The notes under the pieces: model-generated | The model's database searches: none | Told to the model about the DNA's origin: nothing | The model's input: the letters and a program-made list of their open reading frames with translations, nothing else | Made by a program: the position numbers and the translations under genes | Shown: one piece after another, positions 1 through 6,981 of the stretch | Layout: each line of letters opens with the position of its first letter | Position numbering within the stretch: position 1 is the first letter of the stretch | Source of the DNA: an uncultured Eubacteriales bacterium | GTDB lineage: Bacteria; Bacillota; Clostridia; Oscillospirales; Oscillospiraceae | Direction: 5' to 3' | NCBI GenBank assembly: GCA_900554705.1 | Contig: USIH01000099.1 | Location: forward strand, 1 to 8,260 | Length of the DNA: 8,260 nt

Positions 1-5
1 CGCTG

Positions 6-43
6 AGAGCGCCTGCTGCCGACCGGCAGCAGGCGCTCTTTTT
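6..43 (+). terminator. Rho-independent terminator of an upstream rightward gene
   Basis: A perfect 15-bp stem (arm AGAGCGCCTGCTGCC at 6-20, its complement at 25-39) with a GACC tetraloop is followed by a T run at 39-43. The T run lies on the plus-strand 3' side, so the terminator serves a rightward gene ending before the window. Read leftward, the same hairpin follows the surface-protein gene by about 40 bases, but the bases after it are CAGCG, not a U-tract, so it is at best a poor terminator in that direction. Confidence 0.85.
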
Positions 44-80
44 GTATTCCATGCGGTGCATTTGTATGCAGGGTGCGAGT

Positions 81-3000
81 TCAGGCGAGCTTTTCGCAGT
101 AGCGGTGCAGGATGGCGGCGATCTGGGCGCGGGTGGCGTGGGCGGCGGGCAGGAGCAGGCCGTCGGAGCCTTGCACGATGCCTGCGCCGCAGACCCAGCC
201 CATGGCCGGACGGGCATAGGCGGAGACCGAGGACGCGTCGCCGTAGGCGGACAGGTCGGCGGCGGCGCTCACGTCGATGCCCTTATAGCTCGCGTAGCGG
301 TAGAGGATGGCGGCCATCTGCTCGCGGGTGATGGGATCCTCCGGCCCGAAGGTCGTGGCGCTGTAGCCGTTGACGATGCCGTTTGCCGCTGCCCACGCGA
401 TCGCCTTTTCATAGTACGTACCGGCCGGCACGTCCGCAAACGGGCAGGCGGCGGTCGTGTCGGGCGCGCCCTCCATGCGGTAGAGCACGGTGACGATCAT
501 GCCGCGCGTGGTGGAGAGGTAGGGCGAGAAGCGCGTCTCCTCCGTGCCGTTCATCAGGCCGTTTTCATAGACGTAGCGCACGTCGTCGCAGAACCAGTCG
601 TCCGCGCCGACATCCTCGAAGGGCAGGGGCTTGCGGCCGGTGGGCGGCACCTCCTGCCGCTGGGTATGCGCGCAGAGCGTGCAGGCGCGCGTCCGCTCGC
701 CCGCCTCCGTGGCGGTGGGCGGCGTGGTGAGCGTCCAGTCGCCGTAGGTATGCGCCGCGGTCGGGACGCTTACCTTGCCGCAGCAGTCCCACGCGCGCGT
801 ATGGCCGTCCTCGGTGATCGTCCACGCCTCCGTGCCGGTGTGCGCGTCGGGGTTCGTCGCGCCGTAGGCCGCGCCGCAGACCGTGCAGACGGGGCGCGCG
901 GTGCACGTCGCCGTGCCGCCGGTGCAGGGGGCGGTCTCGGTGTGGGTATCGTCGCGCTTGCAGATGCGGGTGTGGGTATCGTCGCCGTTTGCGCGCCAAG
1001 CGCCCCAGTCATGGTGAAGCGCGGTGCCGGACGCGGGGAAGGTCGCGCTCGTGCCGATCGCGCCGCAGGCGCAGGAGGCATAGTAGACGGCGTCATGCGT
1101 GCAGTCGGCGGGGGTCTTCAGCGCGTCGGGCGTGACGACCTCGCAGTTATAGATGTGGGTATGCGACCAGCGCGCGGTGAGGGTATGGTCGGCGGCGGTG
1201 TCCATCTTGGTGGTCTCCGTGACCTTCTCATCGCCCAGATACCAGCCGTCAAAGTCGTACAGGTCGCGCGTCGGGGTGGGCAGCGCGCCGTAGGTGTCCC
1301 CGTAACGGACGGTCTTGCTCGTCGGGTCGACCGTGCCGCCGTCGGGATCGAAGGTGACGGTGTAGGAATTGCGGGTGTAGTAGAGACGGAGAACGAGCTT
1401 GCCGTCGCCGGTGATGACGCCGGAGGGCGTGGACTTTTCGGCATCGAAGGTGAAGCCCTTATAGGACGTCAGCGGCGCGGTGACGCGATCGCCGGTCGTG
1501 CCGTAGTTGCCGATGGCGGCGACGGTGAAGTATTCACCCGACTGCTCGAGCGTTTCCAGATAGTAGAAGGTATTATAAAAGGTATGCGTCCCGGGCGTCC
1601 AGCGCGCGGTGAGGGTATGGTCGGCGGCGGTGTCCACGGTGGTGGTCTCCGTGACCTTCTCATCGCCCAGATACCAGCCGTCAAAGTCGTAGCCCGCACG
1701 GGTGGGGGTGGGCAGCGCGCCGTAGGCCGCGCCGATCTCGACGGTCTTGCTCGTCGGATTGACCGTGCCGCCGTCGGGGTCGAAGGTGACGGTATAGTTC
1801 GTCTGCGTGACGGTCAGGGTGAGCTTCGCCGTGACGGTGTAGTTATATTCGGAGATGCCGTCGCAGATGAGGGTATAGGTACCGGGCTGGAGGTTCTCCA
1901 GTGTGAGCGCGGCGTTCCAGCTGGAGGTCTCCAAGAGCGGCTCGTCTTCCTTGCCTTCGTAGTACCACTTGGTGAGCACCGCGCCGCCGGGGCCGCCGGC
2001 GGCCTGGTAGACAGCGCCGCGGACGGTGACGGTCTCGCCCTGCTTTACCTCGAGGGCATAGGCCGCTTTGTCGATGGGGCTGTCGTCGCTCGTGACGTCG
2101 CGCACGCCGCTGCCCGTCAGCTCGACGTAGGTGATCGGCGGGTAGGAGACGCGCACGTTCTGAATGCTGCGCGCCGTGGCCTCCGACGGGCGGATCCACT
2201 CGCCGTCGGCGGTCACATAGCAGGCGAACACGCCGCCGGGGCTTACGTACAGGAAGCCGCCGACGCCGCCTTCGTCGCCGGACTCGATGAGGTCGTAGGT
2301 GCCGGAGCCGGGGCGGAGGGTCAGGCAGTTTTCATAGCCCTTCAGGTTCTCGACCTTGCCGTGGTTGATCACGGTGATATTGCCGCCGGCGCCCGGCCGG
2401 AGCGCATAGACCGTCACGCCGGAGGAGAGGACGACATTGCAGGTCTTATGGAACACAAGGCCGTAGGTGTCGGTGTAGTCCTGATACAGGGTGATCTGGT
2501 AGGCCGTGTCGTCGTTATGGAGCGCCGAACGCGCCTGGCCGACGCTGCCGTAGAATTCCGTGTGGTTCCAACCGCCGTCGGGCTGGGACCAAACCGCCGC
2601 GGCGGTCGGCTGGCCGCAGAGGGTGCAGCCGTTCTCGCCCTGGAAGTCGTGCGCCTCGTCGCCGACCGGTCTGCCGCAGCAGGGGTAGCTCTTGCGGTGG
2701 CTGTACTCGCCCAGGGAGGTATATTGCAGCGGCTGGGCGTGGTTACTCGCATCCTTCGCGGTCGTGACGCTCGAAAGCTCGTTCGTCCCGGCCTCTTCGC
2801 TGTAGTTGCGGGAGCAGCGCGCGCAGTGCCAATAGGCGCGGTTTCCCTCTGCGGTGCAGGTCGCGGTGACGGCCTCGACGAAGCTCATCCGGTGGCCGAG
2901 CGCGGGAAGGGTGACGGCGGAAAGGCCGCCCGCGATCTCCTGCGTGAAGTTCGCGTCGGAGAAGACCTTGCCGCAGCCGCGGCACTCCCAGCACTCCTGC

Positions 3001-3482
3001 GAGATGCCGGACTCGGTGCAGTCGGCGGCCTGCTTTTCATGGTGCACCTTATAGGCCACGCCGTTCGGCGTGGTGAGGGTGAAGGTGATGGCATCGTTGC
3101 GGCTGCCGTAGATCTTCTTTGCCTCGAAGGTGTCGGAAAACGGCTTATGGCAGGAGCCGCTGTCGGTGAAGGTGTGGGTGAAGGATGCCTGCGCGTTCCT
3201 GACGCAGTTGCTCACGTTGCACCGGAAGTAGACGGTAAAGGCGACGGTGACGGAGCGGTCGGTGTCCCATCGACTGGAGTCGATGTTCGATATGTTGATG
3301 CCGATCACAGTGCCGGTGTGCTTGCCGCCCTCGTAGGAGCCGCAGAAGTACTCGTCCGCCGACAGGGTGAAGCTGATGCCGCGGTTGTCGGTCTGCGTCG
3401 CGGACGCCGCAGAGACGGTCGTCGGCAGGAGGGTGAGCGTCATGCACAGAAGGAGCAGGAGCGCAAGAAGTCGTTTTTTCAT
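81..3482 (-). CDS. Secreted SLH-domain surface protein with cysteine-rich modules and two InlB-type repeats
   Basis: This 1133-residue protein is predicted to be exported and held on the cell wall. Residues 1-28 are a signal peptide (MKKR, a long Leu-rich core, then a VSA/ASA cleavage site). Residues 30-145 match no domain I recognise. Residues 155-290 hold cysteine clusters (CWECRGC at 164-170, CARC at 220-223, PCC at 267-269, CTLC at 286-289). Residues 295-560 look beta-rich, with an Ig-like end. Two InlB/Listeria-Bacteroides-type repeats (562-628 and 706-772; TVTFDPDGGTV and DGWYLGDEKVT) flank a MucBP-like linker. A second cysteine-rich block spans 780-940. Three SLH domains follow (about 955-1005, 1013-1063, 1075-1130), with TRGM, TREQ and TRAQ where the family often has TRAE. 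SLH domains usually bind pyruvylated wall polysaccharide. The start at 3482 is chosen because it begins the signal peptide, has GTGAGG six bases upstream, and lies downstream of the promoter; the open frame's earlier ATG (3575) lies on the -35 box. Ligand and function are unknown; adhesion or wall scaffolding is inference. Confidence 0.9.
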   Translation of the reverse strand: MKKRLLALLLLLCMTLTLLPTTVSAASATQTDNRGISFTLSADEYFCGSYEGGKHTGTVIGINISNIDSSRWDTDRSVTVAFTVYFRCNVSNCVRNAQASFTHTFTDSGSCHKPFSDTFEAKKIYGSRNDAITFTLTTPNGVAYKVHHEKQAADCTESGISQECWECRGCGKVFSDANFTQEIAGGLSAVTLPALGHRMSFVEAVTATCTAEGNRAYWHCARCSRNYSEEAGTNELSSVTTAKDASNHAQPLQYTSLGEYSHRKSYPCCGRPVGDEAHDFQGENGCTLCGQPTAAAVWSQPDGGWNHTEFYGSVGQARSALHNDDTAYQITLYQDYTDTYGLVFHKTCNVVLSSGVTVYALRPGAGGNITVINHGKVENLKGYENCLTLRPGSGTYDLIESGDEGGVGGFLYVSPGGVFACYVTADGEWIRPSEATARSIQNVRVSYPPITYVELTGSGVRDVTSDDSPIDKAAYALEVKQGETVTVRGAVYQAAGGPGGAVLTKWYYEGKEDEPLLETSSWNAALTLENLQPGTYTLICDGISEYNYTVTAKLTLTVTQTNYTVTFDPDGGTVNPTSKTVEIGAAYGALPTPTRAGYDFDGWYLGDEKVTETTTVDTAADHTLTARWTPGTHTFYNTFYYLETLEQSGEYFTVAAIGNYGTTGDRVTAPLTSYKGFTFDAEKSTPSGVITGDGKLVLRLYYTRNSYTVTFDPDGGTVDPTSKTVRYGDTYGALPTPTRDLYDFDGWYLGDEKVTETTKMDTAADHTLTARWSHTHIYNCEVVTPDALKTPADCTHDAVYYASCACGAIGTSATFPASGTALHHDWGAWRANGDDTHTRICKRDDTHTETAPCTGGTATCTARPVCTVCGAAYGATNPDAHTGTEAWTITEDGHTRAWDCCGKVSVPTAAHTYGDWTLTTPPTATEAGERTRACTLCAHTQRQEVPPTGRKPLPFEDVGADDWFCDDVRYVYENGLMNGTEETRFSPYLSTTRGMIVTVLYRMEGAPDTTAACPFADVPAGTYYEKAIAWAAANGIVNGYSATTFGPEDPITREQMAAILYRYASYKGIDVSAAADLSAYGDASSVSAYARPAMGWVCGAGIVQGSDGLLLPAAHATRAQIAAILHRYCEKLA
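1167..1259 (-). repeat. Near-identical DNA repeat, copy encoding the end of the second InlB-type repeat
   Basis: This 93-base segment recurs 432 bases away at 1599-1691 with only three mismatches, clustered around 1205-1208. It encodes the shared stretch YDFDGWYLGDEKVTETT through HTLTARW. Similarity continues more loosely to about 1367, so the whole InlB-type unit is duplicated. The 432-base offset is exactly 144 codons, so loss or gain by recombination between copies would keep the reading frame. Confidence 0.85.
1599..1691 (-). repeat. Near-identical DNA repeat, copy encoding the end of the first InlB-type repeat
   Basis: Partner of the segment at 1167-1259, with three mismatches in 93 bases. 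The bases beyond each end diverge at once (1598 against 1166, 1692 against 1260), and looser similarity runs on to about 1799. It encodes the C-terminal part of the first InlB-type repeat (protein residues about 598-628). Confidence 0.85.
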
Positions 3483-3530
3483 GTCGTGCCTCACTTTCAG
3501 TGTGGTTTGGGGAGGGCGGCAGCCCTCGTT

Positions 3531-3544
3531 TGGTGTATACACCA
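3531..3544. promoter_or_regulatory. Perfect 14-bp palindrome at the transcription start, candidate operator
   Basis: TGGTGTATACACCA is its own reverse complement over all 14 bases, and symmetry stops at the next base on each side. It begins two bases downstream of the minus-strand -10 box (3552-3547) and covers the expected start point near 3540. A repressor bound here would block initiation. The shape resembles operators of dimeric helix-turn-helix regulators, but no family can be assigned, and no regulator gene lies in the window. Confidence 0.6.
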
Positions 3545-3546
3545 CG

Positions 3547-3575
3547 ATTATAGCAGACTGCCGCCGACGATGCAA
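3547..3575 (-). promoter_or_regulatory. Sigma-A type promoter of the SLH surface protein gene
   Basis: Read on the minus strand, TTGCAT (3575-3570) and a consensus TATAAT (3552-3547) are separated by exactly 17 bp. The expected start near 3540 gives a leader of about 58 bases ending in GTGAGG before the ATG at 3482. The element lies between the tpiA-side hairpin and the surface-protein gene, so that gene can be transcribed independently of the glycolytic operon. Confidence 0.8.
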
Positions 3576-3641
3576 GAGGCAAACGGAGAAAATAGGGAAG
3601 GCGGGAGGCGCGGGGCGCGGCGCTATCGCTGCCGCGAATGA

Positions 3642-3675
3642 AGAGCGGCCTCCCGCGAAGGCGGGAGGCCGCTCT
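3642..3675 (-). terminator. Hairpin terminator after tpiA, with a weak U-tract
   Basis: A perfect 15-bp stem (AGAGCGGCCTCCCGC at 3642-3656 against 3661-3675) with a four-base loop starts 14 bases after the tpiA stop. Leftward, the stem is followed by TCATTCG, so the U-tract is poor; rightward it is followed by GCTGTTC, which is no better. Its position argues for a terminator of the trmL-pgk-tpiA unit, but some read-through into the surface-protein gene is possible. Arm length and loop size match the hairpin at 6-39. Confidence 0.6.
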
Positions 3676-3689
3676 GCTGTTCAGGATGC

Positions 3690-4463
3690 TCAGGTGGGCT
3701 GGTTCGCGTCCAGGATGATCTTCACGAACTTCTCCGGAACCAGAGAAGCGCCGCCGATCAGGCCGCCGTCGATGTCCGGCTGCGCCAGCAGCTCATAGGC
3801 GTTCTTGTCGTTCATGGAGCCGCCGTAGAGGATGGAGATCGCGCGGGCGACCTTTGCGCCGTAGAGTTTGCGGATGACCGCACGGATGTGCTCGCAGACC
3901 TCTTCGGCCTGCTCGGGCGTCGCGGTCTTGCCGGTGCCGATCGCCCAGATCGGCTCGTAGGCGATGACGATCTTGCGCATCTTCTCTTCGCTGACGCCCT
4001 GAAGCGCGAGCTTGATCTGCATGGTGATCCACTCGTTCGTGATGCCGCTCTCGCGCTGCTCGAGCGTCTCGCCGCAGCAGACGATGGGGATCAGACCCGC
4101 CTCCAGCGCGGCCAGAACCTTGGCGTTGACCTCGGCGTCCGTCTCGCCCATGGCGCGGCGCTCGGAGTGGCCGATGATGACATATTTGCAGCCCGCGTCA
4201 AGCAGCATAGCTGCGGAGATCTCGCCGGTGTAAGCGCCGGAGGGATTGGGGTTAAAGTTCTCCGCGCCGATGGCAACGCGGGTCTCGCGCATGGCGCGCG
4301 CGGCGGTCGTGATGCACACGGCGGGGACGCACAGGGCGATGTCGCACCAGCGGCCCTTCGGGAGGATGCTCTTAAACTCGGTCATAAATGCCTTGGTCTC
4401 GGAAGGCGTCTTGTTCATTTTCCAGTTGCCTGCGATCAGGGTCTTGCGGTATTTGCGATTCAT
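3690..4463 (-). CDS. tpiA: Triosephosphate isomerase
   Basis: The enzyme interconverts dihydroxyacetone phosphate and glyceraldehyde 3-phosphate in cytosolic glycolysis and gluconeogenesis. At 257 residues it has the usual single TIM-barrel length. The catalytic residues are present: Lys15 in GNWKMN, His99 in IGHSERR and Glu170 in [13 protein letters not shown], which begins the flexible loop 6. The phosphate-binding YGGS (213-216) and GLIGGASL (234-241) are intact. GAENF (66-70) carries Glu where many homologues have Gln. The start is supported by AAGGAGA a few bases upstream and by the normal distance to the first catalytic motif. It is the last gene of the trmL-pgk-tpiA unit, 44 bases after the pgk stop. 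The gap contains a small GCGGA/TCCGC inverted repeat but no obvious separate promoter. Confidence 0.97.
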   Translation of the reverse strand: MNRKYRKTLIAGNWKMNKTPSETKAFMTEFKSILPKGRWCDIALCVPAVCITTAARAMRETRVAIGAENFNPNPSGAYTGEISAAMLLDAGCKYVIIGHSERRAMGETDAEVNAKVLAALEAGLIPIVCCGETLEQRESGITNEWITMQIKLALQGVSEEKMRKIVIAYEPIWAIGTGKTATPEQAEEVCEHIRAVIRKLYGAKVARAISILYGGSMNDKNAYELLAQPDIDGGLIGGASLVPEKFVKIILDANQPT

Positions 4464-4507
4464 GTCTTATCTCCTTATATTTTGCGGATAACGCTCCGCA
4501 TGATTCC

Positions 4508-5710
4508 TCAGTCGTTGTCCTGCAAGCAGGCGATACCGGGCAGCTCCAGTCCCTCCAAGAACTCCAGAGAAGCGCCGCCGCCGGTGGAAATATGGGTGAT
4601 CTTGTCGGCAAAGCCGAGCTGCTCGCAGGCAGCCGCGCTGTCGCCGCCGCCGACGATGGTCACGGCGCCGCTATCCGCCAGCGCCTGCGCCATGGCGATG
4701 GTACCCTTGGCAAGCGTCGGGTTCTCAAAGACGCCCATCGGACCGTTCCAGACGACGGTCTTCGCCGAGGCGACCGCCTGCGCAAAGAGCTTGCGGGTCT
4801 CTTCGCCGATGTCCAGACCCTCGACGTCGTCGGAGATCGCGTCGGAGGGGACGGTCTTGACGTCGATCGGGGCGTCGATGGGGTTGGGGAAGTCCGCCGC
4901 GACGACCGTGTCGACCGGCAGCAGGAGCTTCACGCCCTTCTGCTCCGCTTTCTTCATCATATCGCGGCAGTAGTCGAGCTTTTCCGTGTCGAGCAGGGAT
5001 TTGCCGACCGAGTAGCCCTTGGCCGCGAGGAAGGTAAAGGCCATGCCGCCGCCGATGATGAGCGTATCGACCTTTTCCAAGAGGTTATTGATGACGTTGA
5101 GCTTGTCGGAGACCTTCGCGCCGCCGAGGATCGCGACGAAGGGGCGCTCCGGATCGGCCAGCGCCTTGCCCATGACGGAGACCTCCTTCTGCACGAGGAA
5201 GCCGCACACGGCGGGCAGGAAGTCTGCCACACCTGCCGTGGAGGCGTGCGCGCGGTGCGCGGTGCCGAAGGCGTCGTTTACGAAGATGTCCGCAAGGTCG
5301 GCCAGCTTCCGGCTCAGCTCCGGATCGTTCTTCGTCTCGCCCTTTTCAAAGCGGGTGTTCTCCAGCAGCATCACATCGCCGTCCTTGAGGGCGGCGGCCT
5401 TCGCCTGCGCGTCCGCTCCGGCGACGTCGGCAGCCATCGTGACGGGCTTGCCCAGCAGCTCGCTCAGGCGGTCGGCAACGACCTTCAGGCTCAGCTCGGG
5501 CTTAAATTCTCCCTTGGGCTTGCCCATGTGGGAGCAAAGGATCACACGCGCGCCGTGGTCGATCAGGTAGCGGATGGTGGGCAGCGCGGCGACGATGCGC
5601 TTGTCGCTCGTGATCTTCCCGTCTTTCGTTGGGACATTGAAATCGCAGCGGCAGAGCACACGCTTGCCTCTGACGTCGATCTGCTCGACGGATTTCTTGT
5701 TGTAGTTCAT
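4508..5710 (-). CDS. pgk: Phosphoglycerate kinase
   Basis: The enzyme transfers the acyl phosphate of 1,3-bisphosphoglycerate to ADP, giving ATP and 3-phosphoglycerate, in cytosolic glycolysis. The 400-residue product has the full two-lobed length. The N-terminal substrate-binding elements are RCDFNVP (21-27), Arg37, SHMGKPKG (60-67), Arg120 in NTRFEKGE and HRAHAST (152-158). The C-terminal nucleotide-binding elements are GGAKVSDK (196-203), NGPMGVFE (322-329) and GGGDSAA (354-360), followed by STGGGASLE (376-384). The frame is open further upstream, but the start at 5710 is chosen because AGGAGG sits six bases before it and [18 protein letters not shown] matches the normal N-terminus. It follows trmL by 16 bases and precedes tpiA, so all three are probably co-transcribed. 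Neither gap nor a phosphoglycerate mutase gene is in the window. Confidence 0.98.
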   Translation of the reverse strand: MNYNKKSVEQIDVRGKRVLCRCDFNVPTKDGKITSDKRIVAALPTIRYLIDHGARVILCSHMGKPKGEFKPELSLKVVADRLSELLGKPVTMAADVAGADAQAKAAALKDGDVMLLENTRFEKGETKNDPELSRKLADLADIFVNDAFGTAHRAHASTAGVADFLPAVCGFLVQKEVSVMGKALADPERPFVAILGGAKVSDKLNVINNLLEKVDTLIIGGGMAFTFLAAKGYSVGKSLLDTEKLDYCRDMMKKAEQKGVKLLLPVDTVVAADFPNPIDAPIDVKTVPSDAISDDVEGLDIGEETRKLFAQAVASAKTVVWNGPMGVFENPTLAKGTIAMAQALADSGAVTIVGGGDSAAACEQLGFADKITHISTGGGASLEFLEGLELPGIACLQDND

Positions 5711-5726
5711 GCGTAACCTCCTGAGA

Positions 5727-6218
5727 TCAAATATTGCGGCACGAAAGCGCGCCGTGTTCTGACAGATTTGGATATTCCAGCTGCCGCAGCGCTTCGAACA
5801 CGCCGACGGCAACGGAATTGCTCAAGTTCAGACTCCGCGCGGCGGAGCGCATGGGGATGCGGACGCAGTCGTCGTAATGCGCGCGCAGAAAGTCCTCCGG
5901 CAGACCCTTCGTCTCCTTGCCGAAGAAGAGGAAGCAGCCGTCGCGATAGTCCGCGTCGGTATGGGCGCGCGGCGCTTTGGTGGAAAACAGGCGCAGCTGC
6001 TCGATCCGGTTCTTTTGGAACAGGTCGTCTAAGTTCTCGTAGACCTTCACCGTGACGAAGTGCCAGTAGTCCAGACCCGCGCGCTTCACGGCGGCGTCGG
6101 AAATATCGAAGCCGAGCGGCCGCACCAAATGCAGGACGCTGCCGGTCGCGGCGCAGGTGCGCGCGATGTTTCCGGTGTTCTGCGGGATCTCCGGCTCGAC
6201 AAGAACGATGTGCAGCAT
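5727..6218 (-). CDS. trmL: tRNA (cytidine(34)-2'-O)-methyltransferase, TrmL/YibK family (SPOUT)
   Basis: The 163-residue size fits the short TrmL/YibK branch of the SPOUT methyltransferases, which act as dimers and 2'-O-methylate the wobble base of certain leucine tRNAs using S-adenosylmethionine. Visible signatures are [12 protein letters not shown] (9-20), the cofactor-knot segments [11 protein letters not shown] (97-107) and IPM followed by [12 protein letters not shown] (121-138). There is no extra N-terminal RNA-binding domain, as expected for this branch. The start at 6218 has GAGGAAG just upstream and places the first beta strand (HIVLVEPE) at the N-terminus. It is the first gene of a minus-strand unit with pgk and tpiA, with a promoter at 6297-6269. 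The exact tRNA target is inferred from family membership. Confidence 0.93.
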   Translation of the reverse strand: MLHIVLVEPEIPQNTGNIARTCAATGSVLHLVRPLGFDISDAAVKRAGLDYWHFVTVKVYENLDDLFQKNRIEQLRLFSTKAPRAHTDADYRDGCFLFFGKETKGLPEDFLRAHYDDCVRIPMRSAARSLNLSNSVAVGVFEALRQLEYPNLSEHGALSCRNI

Positions 6219-6268
6219 AACTTCCTCGCTGGGCGCGCAGTGTGTCCGTCGTTTGCGCCACGTCCTAT

Positions 6269-6297
6269 ATTCTATGACAAACCGCGAAAAAATTCAA
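6269..6297 (-). promoter_or_regulatory. Promoter of the trmL-pgk-tpiA operon
   Basis: On the minus strand TTGAAT (6297-6292) and TAGAAT (6274-6269) are spaced by 17 bp, with four and five of six consensus bases. Initiation near 6262 would give a leader of about 44 bases before trmL. The DNA upstream of the -35 (about 6298-6345) is rich in A/T runs and could act as an UP element. An overlapping alternative -10 (TATAGG) cannot be excluded. Confidence 0.6.
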
Positions 6298-6332
6298 CTG
6301 TTTTCTTGCCTTGTCACAAAATTTTCATAGAA
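6270..6332. promoter_or_regulatory. Spaced inverted repeats in the divergent promoter region
   Basis: TTCTATGA (6270-6277) and its exact complement TCATAGAA (6325-6332) are 55 bases apart centre to centre; the left arm overlaps the trmL -10 box. Between them GACAA (6276-6280) is mirrored by TTGTC (6311-6315), and TTGTCACAA (6311-6319) is itself an odd-length palindrome. These could be paired regulator sites, but short arms in AT-rich DNA also arise by chance. Confidence 0.3.
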
Positions 6333-6363
6333 ATCAAGAAAAAAACCGCAAAAAAACGGCGAC

Positions 6364-6392
6364 TTGATTTTGCCCGAAAAATGGAGTATAAT
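6364..6392 (+). promoter_or_regulatory. Promoter of the CHR transporter / GtrA operon
   Basis: TTGATT (6364-6369) and a consensus TATAAT (6387-6392) are separated by exactly 17 bp. The expected start near 6399 gives a short leader of about 22 bases that carries AAGGAG (6407-6412) eight bases before the ATG at 6421. Two A-runs just upstream (6338-6356) could act as an UP element. Confidence 0.8.
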
Positions 6393-6420
6393 ATCGTATC
6401 ATGCACAAGGAGAGAACGTC

Positions 6421-6981
6421 ATGTCCCTTCGCGACCGGCTGCGCACCGCCGCGCGGCTCTTTTTCGTCTTTTTCCGCATCGGCGCGTTCACCTTCGGCGG
6501 CGGCTACGCCATGATCCCGCTGATCGAGCGCGAGGTCGTGGACAAGCGCGGCCTCATCCGCGGCGAGGAGCTTGCGGACATCGTCGCCATCGCCGAGTCC
6601 ACGCCGGGGCCGATCGCCGTCAACGCGGCGACCTTCGTCGGCTACCACGCGGGCGGCTTCTTCGGCGCGCTGGGCGCGACGGTCGGCGTGGCGCTGCCGT
6701 CGTTTGTCGTGATGCTGCTCGTCTCCCTGTGCCTGCGCCGCTTCATGCAGTCGCGCATTGTCTCTTACGCATTTTTCGGCATCCGCGCGGGCGTGCTCGC
6801 GCTGATCGTCCGCGCCGTGCTGACCATGTACCGCAGCGCGCCGCATAACGTCTTCGGCTGGTGCGTCATCGTCTGCGCCTTCCTCTGGACGGCCGTGCTC
6901 CGGCTCAGTACCGTCGCCCTCATCGCCCTGTGCGCCCTCGCGGGCTTCCTCTACTGCGTTGCGGAGGCGAAAAAATGCTGA
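6421..6981 (+). CDS. Chromate transporter family protein, half-size CHR-domain subunit 1
   Basis: This 186-residue integral membrane protein has one CHR (ChrA) domain. The family's hallmark motifs are FTFGGG (23-28), followed by YAMIPLIE, and ESTPGP (59-64), followed by a glycine-rich helix and LPSFV (92-96). Hydrophobic segments fall at about 12-30, 60-105 and 115-180. Full-size ChrA proteins are about 400 residues with two such domains; in many Firmicutes the halves are separate adjacent genes that probably act together, as here with the gene at 6975. The start at 6421 has AAGGAG eight bases upstream and lies after the promoter. Chromate or sulfate-like oxyanion transport is known for some members; in this organism the natural substrate is not evident. 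The stop codon overlaps the next gene, indicating translational coupling. Confidence 0.9.
   Translation: MSLRDRLRTAARLFFVFFRIGAFTFGGGYAMIPLIEREVVDKRGLIRGEELADIVAIAESTPGPIAVNAATFVGYHAGGFFGALGATVGVALPSFVVMLLVSLCLRRFMQSRIVSYAFFGIRAGVLALIVRAVLTMYRSAPHNVFGWCVIVCAFLWTAVLRLSTVALIALCALAGFLYCVAEAKKC

Noticed and set aside
3443..3482. Lipoprotein signal peptide in the surface protein, suggested by Cys13 in the leader.
   Set aside because: The cysteine lies inside the hydrophobic core without a proper lipobox, and a standard signal peptidase I site follows at residues 23-28.
42..3641. A 1199-codon open frame on the plus strand opposite the surface-protein gene.
   Set aside because: It is codon-aligned with the minus-strand gene, so it stays open simply because that gene uses no TTA, CTA or TCA codons, as expected from its GC bias. 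Its translation is low-complexity Gly/Ala/Arg/Val with no domain, whereas the minus strand has a signal peptide, InlB-type repeats and SLH domains.
3690..4463. Glu instead of the common Gln in the GAxN motif of triosephosphate isomerase.
   Set aside because: All catalytic residues and the phosphate-binding loops are intact, so this looks like ordinary family variation.
3888..4973. A 361-codon plus-strand frame crossing tpiA and the start of the pgk antisense region.
   Set aside because: It spans the antisense of two well-identified enzymes and the gap between them, and has no family signature.
4388..5716. A 442-codon plus-strand frame opposite pgk.
   Set aside because: It is the codon-aligned antisense shadow of pgk, with no recognisable motif and no good ribosome binding site.
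5707..6261. A 184-codon minus-strand frame overlapping trmL.
   Set aside because: It is a shifted frame of trmL; its composition is arginine-rich, while the TrmL frame carries all SPOUT motifs and a suitable ribosome binding site.
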